From JACPYF01 sp947085845 (GTDB taxonomy: Bacteria > Patescibacteriota > Saccharimonadia > Saccharimonadales > Saccharimonadaceae): 64,000 nt of DNA. The position numbers and the translations under genes were made by a program. The notes below the pieces were generated by a model that searched no databases, was not told where the DNA came from, and was given only the letters and a program-made list of their open reading frames with translations. This document shows, piece by piece, positions 16,020-23,340 of the stretch (the first letter of the stretch is position 1; every line of letters begins with the position of its first letter). The DNA lies in NCBI GenBank assembly GCA_947085845.1, contig CAMTXO010000002.1, positions 1 to 64,000 on the forward strand, given 5' to 3'.

Positions 16020-16919
16020 ATGACTCACAACCACGACAGCAATAACAACGATAGCGGCATAAAGTTCGGACTTGTTTTGAATACTGGCTTCACGATAGTT
16101 GAGTTTATCTTTGGCATACTAACAGGCAGTCTTGCCCTAATTGCTGACGCTGCCCATAACCTGACTGATACTTTTACACTGACAGTTTCGTTTGTGGCTA
16201 ACCGTATAGCTCGTCGCGAGGCAAACGATAGTAAAACCTTTGGCTATGGTCGTGCTACTATTCTTGCCGCACTCCTAAACGCCAGCGTGATGCTCGCTGT
16301 CGCATCATTTATCGTGATTGAGGCTATCCAGCGACTTGGTAACCCTCATCCTGTTGAGGGTGGTGTTGTGGCTGCTGTTGCGTTTGTTGGAATACTAGTT
16401 AATGGCTCAGTAGCTTACGTTCTATCAAAACACCGCAAAGACCTAAACATGCGTAGCGCTTTTGTTGATATGGCATTTGATGCACTATCCTCGCTCGGTG
16501 CGGTTATCGCTGGTCTTATTATCTGGCTCACGGGCATAACTTGGATAGATAGTGCTGTCGGTCTAGCGATTGCAGCCTTGCTGGTTTACAACACACTCAA
16601 GATACTACGTGAAGCAGTACAAATACTGCTCGAGGGAACGCCAAAAGATGTGGATATTACTGAGTTGACGCGAGCAATCAATGACACGCCGAAAGTTCTT
16701 TCAGTAGACGATATGCACGTCTGGGCTATTCGCTCCGGCTATAATGCCCTTAGTTGCCACGTTGCCATTAATGAAGTTGACCTAAACGACAGCCGAAACA
16801 TCGTAGAGGTTGTCAAAGCCAAACTACGAAAAGATTACGACATAAAACACGTCACAATCGAGGTTGAGCTTGAAGACTGCACCAAGAACGACGTACACGA
16901 GCAACACAGAAATGATTAA
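16020..16919 (+). CDS. Cation diffusion facilitator (Zn/Co/Cd efflux)
   Basis: 299 aa. A His/Asn-rich start (HNHDSNNNDS) is followed by six helices with the zinc site ALIADAAHNLTDTF (HxxxD in helix 2) and ALSSLGAVIAG/AFVDMAFDALSS (HxxxD position, FDALSS, in helix 5; His replaced by Phe there). The cytoplasmic domain with DDMHVWAIRSGYNALSCHV ends the protein. It exchanges divalent metal for protons. TAAACT with an upstream TG lies 6 nt before the ATG, so it is probably leaderless. Confidence 0.88.
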   Translation: MTHNHDSNNNDSGIKFGLVLNTGFTIVEFIFGILTGSLALIADAAHNLTDTFTLTVSFVANRIARREANDSKTFGYGRATILAALLNASVMLAVASFIVIEAIQRLGNPHPVEGGVVAAVAFVGILVNGSVAYVLSKHRKDLNMRSAFVDMAFDALSSLGAVIAGLIIWLTGITWIDSAVGLAIAALLVYNTLKILREAVQILLEGTPKDVDITELTRAINDTPKVLSVDDMHVWAIRSGYNALSCHVAINEVDLNDSRNIVEVVKAKLRKDYDIKHVTIEVELEDCTKNDVHEQHRND

Positions 16920-16959
16920 TTGAAATAACTAGCTAAACGTCTAGTAAATTACTCGACAA

Positions 16960-17046
16960 GTCGAATAGCGCAACTAGATGTTTTAGGTTATAATCTTCTT
17001 GTGCGTCAATTGCGGCGGTTTGAAATACGTCCGATATGTGGCACCA
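16960..17046 (+). repeat. Intergenic repeat, copy B
   Basis: Gap-free match to copy A (12041-12127), with TATAAT at 16989-16994, the shared TTTGAAATACGTC and the GCACCA end. The -35 region is poorer than in copy A, and no terminator follows; it runs into the leader of the DUF5679 gene. The last nine bases, GCACCAAAT, also match the 3' end of tRNA-Gly and its flank (8199-8207). Confidence 0.7.
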
Positions 17047-17086
17047 AATTTATAATGAACTAGAAAAGTTCAAGGGGAGATAAGAC

Positions 17087-17278
17087 ATGGTTACAGGATA
17101 TTGCGTTAAATGTAAGGAAAAGGGCGTTGAATTGTCAGCTCCAGAGATCGTACAAACTAAAAAAGGTGGCTACATGGCCAAAGGGAAGCACGCGAAGTGT
17201 GGAACAACTGTTTGTGCAATGATGTCAAAAGACAATGCTGAAAAAGCAGTAAAAGACGGCGCGAAAAAAGCTTACTAA
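17087..17278 (+). CDS. DUF5679 zinc-binding small protein
   Basis: 63 aa. YCVKCKEKGVEL and KHAKCGTTVCAMM form a likely zinc-binding Cys4 site, with the KKGGYMAKGKHAKCGT stretch typical of DUF5679. The C-terminal tail is basic (KAVKDGAKKAY). Small proteins of this kind are common in CPR genomes; the function is unknown, with nucleic-acid binding possible. AAGGGGAG precedes the ATG. Confidence 0.8.
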   Translation: MVTGYCVKCKEKGVELSAPEIVQTKKGGYMAKGKHAKCGTTVCAMMSKDNAEKAVKDGAKKAY

Positions 17279-17295
17279 GTTTTTGACAAACCAAT

Positions 17296-17328
17296 AAAAA
17301 TGCCGGACCTAGTGTCCGGTATTTTTAA
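17296..17328. terminator. Bidirectional terminator
   Basis: ATGCCGGAC, a short loop, then GTCCGGTAT, with A-run and T-run flanks. It serves DUF5679 and the convergent Nudix gene, and marks a plausible right edge of the island. Confidence 0.8.
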
Positions 17329-17341
17329 TAGTCTCGAGACT

Positions 17342-17887
17342 CTAACTATCCAGTATGTTTTTGATGTCTTGAATTAGACTTTTACCAACTTTATCAGCTA
17401 GAAACAGGGCAAACCTACTCGGATTAGATTCAAGCTCTGCCAGTAGCTCGTCAACGTCAAATACTTCAAAACCTGCACCTTCTTCGTCTTCAACCTTCAA
17501 ATCCTCAACAGTTCCCTCGAACTTATATGCGTATAAGCCGCGCATGGCGTTACTCAGATAGTCACCCTGAACATAATCCGCCCTAACAATACCAAAGCTA
17601 CTTAAGTTCTCTGGCAATATTTCTACACCAGTCTCTTCGACCGACTCCCGCATCACTGCCTCTAGGTACGTTTGCCCACTCACCACATGACCGCTAACAG
17701 CTGTAGTAAGCTTACCTGGGTCATTCTTTTTGATATCACCCCTCTTCTGGAGGATGATCTCTCTTTTAGAATTGTAAAAGCAGATATAGATAAGACGGCA
17801 CACCAAGCCCTCACGATGCACGCGGTCACGCTCTGCTTGTCCTATAACTTCATCATTATCATTGACTACATCTAGAATCTCACTCAT
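17342..17887 (-). CDS. Nudix hydrolase (IPP-isomerase-like subgroup)
   Basis: 181 aa. EILDVVNDNDEVIGQAERDRVHREG and IILQKRGDIKKNDPGK resemble the Idi/YfcD branch. The Nudix box reads GHVVSGQTYLEAVMRESVEETGV: the first Glu (GX5E) is Gln, while REXXEE is intact. Substrate unknown; YfcD-like enzymes hydrolyse nucleoside diphosphate derivatives. TATAAT (17894-17899) is 6 nt before the ATG, so leaderless. It is divergent from the GNAT gene. Confidence 0.85.
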   Translation of the reverse strand: MSEILDVVNDNDEVIGQAERDRVHREGLVCRLIYICFYNSKREIILQKRGDIKKNDPGKLTTAVSGHVVSGQTYLEAVMRESVEETGVEILPENLSSFGIVRADYVQGDYLSNAMRGLYAYKFEGTVEDLKVEDEEGAGFEVFDVDELLAELESNPSRFALFLADKVGKSLIQDIKNILDS

Positions 17888-17974
17888 AGAGCAATTATAT
17901 CACTCAAAAATTGAGGCTCGATATGTCAACTCTCAATCTATAGATCAAATTAACTCTTTGATATAATAACTACA

Positions 17975-18532
17975 ATGAATCAAACACCAGATAACCAAGC
18001 AGCTGAAATTGAAAAAGCCACTCCTGACGACGCGGAAATTATTTGCGACATTAGGGATAAAGCGTGGATTGAGGCTTACCCTAACCCGGAACTAGGTATC
18101 ACTGCAAGGGATATAGAAATAAATGCTAAAGGCCTGCATGGTGAATTCGTGCCAAAGCGCATTGCGTGGTTCAAAGATAAACTAGCAAAAAATGACGAAA
18201 ACTGGATATGCTTCGTAGCGCAAACTAATAACACAACTGTAGGTTTCGTGGTCGCATCTACTGAAGATGACGGCAGAAAATTCATCAATAGTATTTACAT
18301 AGAGCCAACTTTTCAAGGCAAAGGCTTAGGCTCAATGCTAATGAAAAAAGCTTTAGACTGGCTCGGTGGAGACGAGCCCATATACCTCGAGGTTTTGAAC
18401 TATAACCAAAATGCCATCGACTTTTATGAACGATTTGGCTTTGAGAAAACAGATGCAGCCGTCCCTCTGGAAGAAGGTGCGCCAGATTATATAAAATCTT
18501 TACCTCAAATAGAAATGGTTTTAAAGACTTAG
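17975..18532 (+). CDS. GNAT-family N-acetyltransferase
   Basis: 185 aa. The acetyl-CoA site is seen as INSIYIEPTFQGKGLGSMLMKKAL (Q/RxxGxG/A), followed by YLEVLNYNQNAIDFYERFGFEK, the usual GNAT end. Substrate unknown; RimI-like or small-molecule acetylation are both possible. TATAAT (17962-17967) lies 7 nt before the ATG and no ribosome-binding site is seen. Confidence 0.88.
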   Translation: MNQTPDNQAAEIEKATPDDAEIICDIRDKAWIEAYPNPELGITARDIEINAKGLHGEFVPKRIAWFKDKLAKNDENWICFVAQTNNTTVGFVVASTEDDGRKFINSIYIEPTFQGKGLGSMLMKKALDWLGGDEPIYLEVLNYNQNAIDFYERFGFEKTDAAVPLEEGAPDYIKSLPQIEMVLKT

Positions 18533-18555
18533 TCACTTTTTGGTACAATAAACCT

Positions 18556-19443
18556 ATGAATATACCGACTAGAAAACTTAAATCTGGATTTGAACTACCC
18601 GTTTATGGGTTGGGTCTTTGGCAAATGGGCGGACGATGGGAAGCCGACGCCGCTAATGACGATAATGAAATAGTAGCAATTCGCGCAGCATTAGACGCAG
18701 GCATTACACATATTGATACAGCAGAAAGTTACGGTAATGGTCATGCAGAAGAAATACTGAAAGAAGCTTTGCAAGGTTACGACCGCTCAAAGCTCATTAT
18801 TGCAACGAAAGTATCAGCAAACAACCAGACTTACGAAGGTGTTCACAAGTCATTTCGTGCCAGCCTAGAACGTATGGGTCTAGATTATGTCGACCTATAC
18901 TTACTACACCGTCTCCCAGAACCCGGTATAGATATTGCCGATACAATGCGAGCGATTGACGAACTCGTCGAACAAGGGCTGATCAAAAATATCGGCGTTT
19001 GTAATATGTCGCCTAGACGCTTTGAGGAAGTACAAAAACATACCAAAAACAAACTGGTTTGTAACCAAGTACATTACAATGTCCAGTATCGAGAGGCAGA
19101 GGACAGAGATGTATTAAAACACTGTCAGGAAAATGATGTAATGCTTGTAGCATGGCGACCGCTGCAGAAAGGTATTTTGCCTCAGTCAGAGTTATTGGAT
19201 GAATTGGCTGAAAAGTACAGCAAAACACCTAGCCAAATAGCTATAAACTGGCTAGTTTCACAGGACAATGTTGTGACGATTTCCAAAACCAGCAACCCAG
19301 ATCATTTGAAAGAAAATTTAGATGCTGTTAGCTGGTCAATGGAAGCTGATGATATAGAGCGAATACGTAACGAGTTCCCAAATCAGCAAATGGCTTCTGA
19401 TGCTGTGCCTCTAGACTATGATGCCGATGTACCAGTAGTGTAA
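18556..19443 (+). CDS. Aldo/keto reductase
   Basis: 295 aa, one TIM barrel. DTAESYGNGHAEEIL carries the catalytic Asp and Tyr, IIATKVS the Lys, and YLLHRLPEPG the His; IGVCNMSPRRF and VCNQVHYNVQYR follow in order. It uses NADPH to reduce carbonyls; the substrate is unknown. TACAAT (18544-18549) is 6 nt before the ATG, so the mRNA is probably leaderless, even though the GNAT stop is only 23 bp upstream. Confidence 0.9.
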   Translation: MNIPTRKLKSGFELPVYGLGLWQMGGRWEADAANDDNEIVAIRAALDAGITHIDTAESYGNGHAEEILKEALQGYDRSKLIIATKVSANNQTYEGVHKSFRASLERMGLDYVDLYLLHRLPEPGIDIADTMRAIDELVEQGLIKNIGVCNMSPRRFEEVQKHTKNKLVCNQVHYNVQYREAEDRDVLKHCQENDVMLVAWRPLQKGILPQSELLDELAEKYSKTPSQIAINWLVSQDNVVTISKTSNPDHLKENLDAVSWSMEADDIERIRNEFPNQQMASDAVPLDYDADVPVV

Positions 19444-19477
19444 ATCTTGCAAAAAATCGTATGACAATATAACGAAA

Positions 19478-19518
19478 TTGTCCCAAAAAGGACCTATAGA
19501 TCACATATTATGGCAAAC
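19478..19518. repeat. Short intergenic repeat, copy 1
   Basis: 41 bp starting TTGTCCCAAAAAGG and ending ATATTATGGCAAAC. It matches 21413-21453 at 33 of 41 positions. The core is nearly palindromic. It lies after the aldo/keto reductase gene. Confidence 0.5.
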
Positions 19519-19620
19519 CTAAATTATGGCTCTAGCCCTTATGCTTCTAGTCCAAGTATCTGAAACTACTGTCGCTGTTTCTGGGCTGACACTAATGCCT
19601 CGCCTGCTACAATAGTATAT

Positions 19621-20322
19621 ATGCAAATAAAAACAATCGGTTTAATTGGTGGCATGAGCTGGGAATCTTCAGCTCACTATTATGAAGTTATCAACGCCTA
19701 CGTTGCGCGTGAACTCGGTAATCTACACAGCGCAAAAATCATAATGTACTCGGTAGATTTTCATGATATCGAACAGCTACAAGCCGCTGGCAAGTGGGAC
19801 GAGATCACAGCCATACTAAGTGATGCTGCTCGTAAGCTTGAAAGTGCTGGGGCGGACTTTATTGCCATATGTTCAAATACAATCCATAAGCTTGCAGGCG
19901 ACATACAGCGCTCTATTTCGGTACCGTTGCTAGATATCGTGACCGTTACAGGCGAACTAGCTTCCGAGAATAAGTACAAAACGGTGGCATTGGTCGGTAC
20001 AAAATATCTGCTTGAGGATGGATTTTATGCCAAGCGTCTCACAGATGATTTTGAGCTTAGTGTTATACAGCCTAATATCTCTGAGATAGCGCAGATAAAT
20101 GATGCTCTTTTCTCTGAGATTGCTACCGGCGATGTGACGCCCTCAACCAAAGCGGCTTTCGTTGCATGTATCGAGAATCTTGCGAGCCAGGGAGCCGACG
20201 CAGTTATTCTTGGCTGCACTGAGTACGGCCTTGTAGTTGAAGCCTCTGATGTAACCATACCGCTCATAGACACGGCTACAATTCATGCCGAGCGTGCCGC
20301 CAAACAGGCGTTGGCGTTATAA
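19621..20322 (+). CDS. Aspartate/glutamate racemase family protein
   Basis: 233 aa. IGLIGGMSWESSAHYYEVIN is the start of the aspartate racemase (YgeA-like) subfamily. The two catalytic cysteines are present: FIAICSNTIHKL and AVILGCTEYGLVV. It would interconvert L- and D-amino acids, for example D-Asp for cell-wall cross-links, though amino-acid specificity cannot be read. TACAAT (19608-19613) is 7 nt before the ATG, with CTGACA 16 bp further up. Confidence 0.88.
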   Translation: MQIKTIGLIGGMSWESSAHYYEVINAYVARELGNLHSAKIIMYSVDFHDIEQLQAAGKWDEITAILSDAARKLESAGADFIAICSNTIHKLAGDIQRSISVPLLDIVTVTGELASENKYKTVALVGTKYLLEDGFYAKRLTDDFELSVIQPNISEIAQINDALFSEIATGDVTPSTKAAFVACIENLASQGADAVILGCTEYGLVVEASDVTIPLIDTATIHAERAAKQALAL

Positions 20323-20324
20323 TT

Positions 20325-20353
20325 TTGCATAAACAATTATTATGTGTTAATAT
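20325..20353 (+). promoter_or_regulatory. Promoter of the argB attenuator leader
   Basis: TTGCAT (20325-20330), 17 bp, TAATAT (20348-20353), with TG one base before the -10 (extended -10). The leader ATG is 7 nt downstream, so the leader peptide itself would be translated from a leaderless end. Confidence 0.75.
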
Positions 20354-20360
20354 ATACTAT

Positions 20361-20426
20361 ATGAACTTACAGAGTAACTTCACTGCAACACTTCGTCGTC
20401 GCCGTCTATACGGGGACTACTCTTGA
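20361..20426 (+). CDS. Arginine-rich leader peptide for attenuation
   Basis: 21 codons from ATG to TGA. Residues 12-15 are four consecutive Arg (CGT CGT CGC CGT, 20394-20405), followed by LYGDYS and stop. A run of regulatory codons in a short frame upstream of a terminator and a gene of the same amino acid's pathway is the mark of ribosome-mediated attenuation. The downstream gene is acetylglutamate kinase, the second step of arginine synthesis. When charged tRNA-Arg is scarce the ribosome should stall on these codons. Confidence 0.8.
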   Translation: MNLQSNFTATLRRRRLYGDYS

Positions 20427-20489
20427 GTGTAACAGCATAATATAATCACAAAGCCTTAGTAGCCCCCGAATCACATATGGGGGCTTTTT
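20411..20489 (+). promoter_or_regulatory. Transcription attenuator (antiterminator and terminator) of argB
   Basis: Terminator: AGCCCCC (20461-20467) pairs with GGGGGCT (20479-20485), then TTTTT. Antiterminator: CGGGGACTACT (20411-20421, in the leader codons after the Arg run) pairs with AGTAGCCCCCG (20458-20468) at 10 of 11 positions, and so captures the 5' arm of the terminator. A protector pair also exists: AGAGTA (20371-20376) with TACTCT (20418-20423). All three classic mutually exclusive helices are present. Confidence 0.85.
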
Positions 20490-20508
20490 ATACTTAAGGA
20501 TAAACTAC

Positions 20509-21390
20509 ATGAAAGATATTAAAACAGAGCCTTGGCAAACAGCTGAGGGTCGAGATTACATAGAACACTTTAAAACATTCAATCCATTTGCCCTGTTTAA
20601 GGTTGGTGGTGAGCTAATCAGTGACTCCGAGAAGCTTGGAATAATTGCCACAGATGCCGCCACACTCTGGGCTAACGGCGTAAAGAACGTCTACGTGAAC
20701 GGCGGTGGTAAATATATAACCCATGGTCTGGCCAAAACGGGTATTCAAAATACCATGGTGAATGGTGAACGTGTAACCTCAACCGAGGCAATGCTTCACA
20801 TACCAGACATCCTAGCAGGCGTTACACAAACAGTGTGTGATGCTATCGACGAAGCAGTAGGTGCGAACATTACTGTACCCGTCACAAGTGACGTGTTTAC
20901 GGCTACTCTGAGTAACCCAGAAGACCTCGGATCGGCCGACATAGTGTGGGCAAATACTGATCCAGTCTTTGATGTCCTAAAAGAAGGACTCGTACCGATT
21001 GTGAGTTGTGCGGGTAAACTAGCCATTAATGGAGCAGGAAGTGAACAAGCAGTGAACATTAACGCCGACAAGTCTGCAGTCAGCCTAGCCGCCATGCTTG
21101 CAGTCAAGAAATTTGTCTCATACCTAGATGTGCAGGGTGTCATGGACGAGAATGGTGATGTTTTTCCGCAGCTTACGCCCGAAGAGGTTGAGATACTCAA
21201 AAAATCAGGCATCATAAAGGGCGGTATGGCAGTAAAAACGGATCAGGCTGCTTGGCTACTTGACCAGGGCGTAGATAGCGTAGCGCTTGTCCCGCCGGAT
21301 AATTTGCAAAACGAACTATTTCAGAAAGTTGGTGCTGGTACGCTTATAAAGCTTGCGCAGACACCGGACATACTAGAGGAGAAACTATGA
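20509..21390 (+). CDS. argB: Acetylglutamate kinase family protein
   Basis: 293 aa of the amino-acid kinase fold: FALFKVGGELI (phosphate loop Lys), YVNGGGKYIT (the GGG loop), GERVTSTEAM (substrate binding), VNINADKSAVSLA (NAD), and IKGGMAVKTDQA (ATP-site Lys). It would phosphorylate N-acetylglutamate. TAAGGA stands 8 nt before the ATG, as expected for a gene reached by read-through of the attenuator. No other arginine-synthesis genes are in the window. A related amino-acid kinase activity is possible, but the Arg leader supports argB. Confidence 0.85.
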   Translation: MKDIKTEPWQTAEGRDYIEHFKTFNPFALFKVGGELISDSEKLGIIATDAATLWANGVKNVYVNGGGKYITHGLAKTGIQNTMVNGERVTSTEAMLHIPDILAGVTQTVCDAIDEAVGANITVPVTSDVFTATLSNPEDLGSADIVWANTDPVFDVLKEGLVPIVSCAGKLAINGAGSEQAVNINADKSAVSLAAMLAVKKFVSYLDVQGVMDENGDVFPQLTPEEVEILKKSGIIKGGMAVKTDQAAWLLDQGVDSVALVPPDNLQNELFQKVGAGTLIKLAQTPDILEEKL

Positions 21391-21412
21391 AAAATTTGAG
21401 ATATACTAGTCA

Positions 21413-21453
21413 TTGTCTAAAAAAGTGCCTATTGACCATATATTGTGGCAAAC
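21413..21453. repeat. Short intergenic repeat, copy 2
   Basis: 41 bp starting TTGTCTAAAAAAGTG and ending ATATTGTGGCAAAC; 33 of 41 positions match 19478-19518. It lies after argB, before the convergent nuclease gene. Confidence 0.5.
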
Positions 21454-21469
21454 TGAAAAATAGACGTAT

Positions 21470-22387
21470 TTACATAAATATACTAGGATCTGCTTGTTGG
21501 GTATTAACCCATCCTTTTTCTTCAGTAAGACTTTTCCAAAACGCATTATAACTAGGTTCGATTTGGATTATTATCCCCGTTGTCTTATCCGGAGCTTCAT
21601 TTTGTTTAACCCATTGATCACCTAAGTCGGGATTGGATGGGTCAATTACAGGGGACGTAACAGTTCCTTTAAATTGTTGTTCATTGAAATTATACGAGCC
21701 TTTATAAAGTTTATTACTAAGTTTAGCTGCATAGTATTCCCATGAATGATGAAGTTTTACAACTACTGTTTTGTTACTTACCGAGCTTTTTATAGTGGTT
21801 GAAGACTGAGTTGGTGTGAAATTATCGACGCATGATTGCCTTACTAATCGGTTAAGTTCTTTGGCAAGCACAGCAACTACACGACTCTTCTGACCTAACG
21901 CTTTGGAGTTGATGAATTTCATTTGTTCATTCCTATCCAGAATGCCAAAATTGAAACTTACCCTGCCTCTTCTTACGTAAAAATTAAAATTTAACTGCTT
22001 TGGTAGCTCAATAGAATCATCGTTTCCAAGAAGAATGCAGCATTCAATACCATGTTTTTTGGCTTTTTTCTTAGCATCTTCACTAAAACCTCTCTTAGCG
22101 AAAATCACACCTTTATTAGCGCCACTTGAAGCCAACTCGCCAATTACCGCATCCATATCCTGTTGGTCGATTTTTTTATCATAATTTTTACAACTAACAT
22201 AAATACTCATAGTAAAGCCTGCTACATCTGCTTCTACCCAGACATCTCTTTGTCTAGGTGTCCCTGTGTCCTTATCTGGGATAGACACATCATGAGTGAT
22301 CTTCGCATTTGGGTCAAGAGCCTGCAAAAAAGCAGCTACCGTCTTTTCAAACTCACGCCACACAGGGTTTTCTAGTTTAGATACCAT
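21470..22387 (-). CDS. Mrr-like restriction endonuclease-fold protein
   Basis: 305 aa. The first 130 residues form a PD-(D/E)xK nuclease: RQRDVWVEADVAG (catalytic Asp) and MSIYVSCKNYDKKI (xCK in place of ExK), then DMDAVIGELASSGANKGVIFAKRGFS, which matches the Mrr_cat family. The remaining 170 residues are not recognised. Mrr proteins cut modified or foreign DNA, and others are repair nucleases; no methylase is nearby, so a solitary modification-dependent nuclease is the simpler reading. TAAACT with upstream TG lies 6 nt before the ATG. Confidence 0.78.
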   Translation of the reverse strand: MVSKLENPVWREFEKTVAAFLQALDPNAKITHDVSIPDKDTGTPRQRDVWVEADVAGFTMSIYVSCKNYDKKIDQQDMDAVIGELASSGANKGVIFAKRGFSEDAKKKAKKHGIECCILLGNDDSIELPKQLNFNFYVRRGRVSFNFGILDRNEQMKFINSKALGQKSRVVAVLAKELNRLVRQSCVDNFTPTQSSTTIKSSVSNKTVVVKLHHSWEYYAAKLSNKLYKGSYNFNEQQFKGTVTSPVIDPSNPDLGDQWVKQNEAPDKTTGIIIQIEPSYNAFWKSLTEEKGWVNTQQADPSIFM

Positions 22388-22439
22388 ATAAACAGTTTAA
22401 CAAATGCCAGTCTCTTTAAGACTGTTATAATTAAACTTA

Positions 22440-22463
22440 ATATGCAACCGATTAGTTGCATAT
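22440..22463 (+). promoter_or_regulatory. Palindromic operator ahead of the SRPBCC-ArsR operon
   Basis: ATATGCAAC (22440-22448), 6 nt, GTTGCATAT (22455-22463), a perfect 9-bp inverted repeat of the size ArsR-family repressors bind. It contains a possible -35 (TTGCAT, 22456-22461). The ArsR gene is second in this operon, so autoregulation is likely. Inferred. Confidence 0.5.
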
Positions 22464-22528
22464 ACTATCGGCCTGTGTTTAACTGAAAATACATATAAGT
22501 TAACGTAACAATTAGGATAGGTGTAAAA

Positions 22529-22966
22529 ATGCAAGACACAATCGAACGACAAATCAATATCAAGGCAACAAAACAGCAGGTTTACGAAGCTATCGCAGAC
22601 CCTAGCAAAATTACCTCGTGGTTCCCTGACGGTATCGAAGGATCACTGGACGAAGGCGAACAACCAATACTAGACTTTGGCGAGCATGGAAAAACTCAGA
22701 TATTGGTCGTAGCAACAAAGCCTCACGACTATTTTGCGTATCGCTGGGTACCTGGTGCCAATCATTACATAGGTGATGTTGAAAAAACCGACACAACACT
22801 AGTAGAGTTTAAATTGGCCGAAGAAAACGGCGCTACAACCCTAACTATGATCGAGTCTGGCTTTTCTAAATTGCCAGTTGAACTGGCCGAGCCAAGCTAC
22901 AAACAAAATTCTGGTGGCTGGGGCTATATGCTAGGACGTCTAGAAAAGGAACTTTCAGAGGAATAG
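22529..22966 (+). CDS. SRPBCC / AHSA1-type ligand-binding protein
   Basis: 145 aa. TIERQINIKATKQQVYEAIADPSKITSWFP is the standard opening of the START/AHSA1 (Aha1 C-terminal) family, and YAYRWVPG-like FAYRWVPGANHY and GATTLTMIESGF follow. The fold has a deep pocket for a hydrophobic ligand. It is paired with an ArsR regulator 2 bp downstream, a widespread combination of unknown purpose. Confidence 0.85.
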   Translation: MQDTIERQINIKATKQQVYEAIADPSKITSWFPDGIEGSLDEGEQPILDFGEHGKTQILVVATKPHDYFAYRWVPGANHYIGDVEKTDTTLVEFKLAEENGATTLTMIESGFSKLPVELAEPSYKQNSGGWGYMLGRLEKELSEE

Positions 22967-22968
22967 AT

Positions 22969-23292
22969 ATGCTGGTAGCTGAAACCTTTAAAGCCCTGGG
23001 TGATCCGATTCGCCTAGAGATGATCGAGCGATTGTCTGACGGCTCACGCCGCAGCGTTGGTAGTTTGTTTGATGGGCTGGGTTTGACGCGTCAAGGCGCT
23101 CGTAAACACCTACAGGTGCTGGCTGACGCCGAGCTAGTGACGCTAGAGATAAAAGGCAGACAAACAGAAGTTAGTCTGGACCCTACTACCCTAGCGAGCG
23201 CAAAATCATTCATAGCCGGACTAGAACTGCAGTGGGATAGGCGCCTAGTTGCATTGCGGGATTTTGTCGAAAAAAACGACGCTTCAGGTTAA
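22969..23292 (+). CDS. ArsR-family winged-helix repressor
   Basis: 107 aa. VAETFKALGDPIRLEMIERLSDG and LTRQGARKHLQVLADAELVTLEIKGRQTEV are the ArsR helix-turn-helix and wing. The metal-binding ELCVC motif is absent, so it is not a classical metal sensor; the group paired with SRPBCC proteins generally lacks it. GAGGAA precedes the ATG. Likely binds the palindrome at 22440-22463. Confidence 0.88.
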   Translation: MLVAETFKALGDPIRLEMIERLSDGSRRSVGSLFDGLGLTRQGARKHLQVLADAELVTLEIKGRQTEVSLDPTTLASAKSFIAGLELQWDRRLVALRDFVEKNDASG

Positions 23293-23340
23293 CGTTTTAA
23301 GCTCTTTTATTTATTGATTGGAAAAGCGTACAATAAAAGT

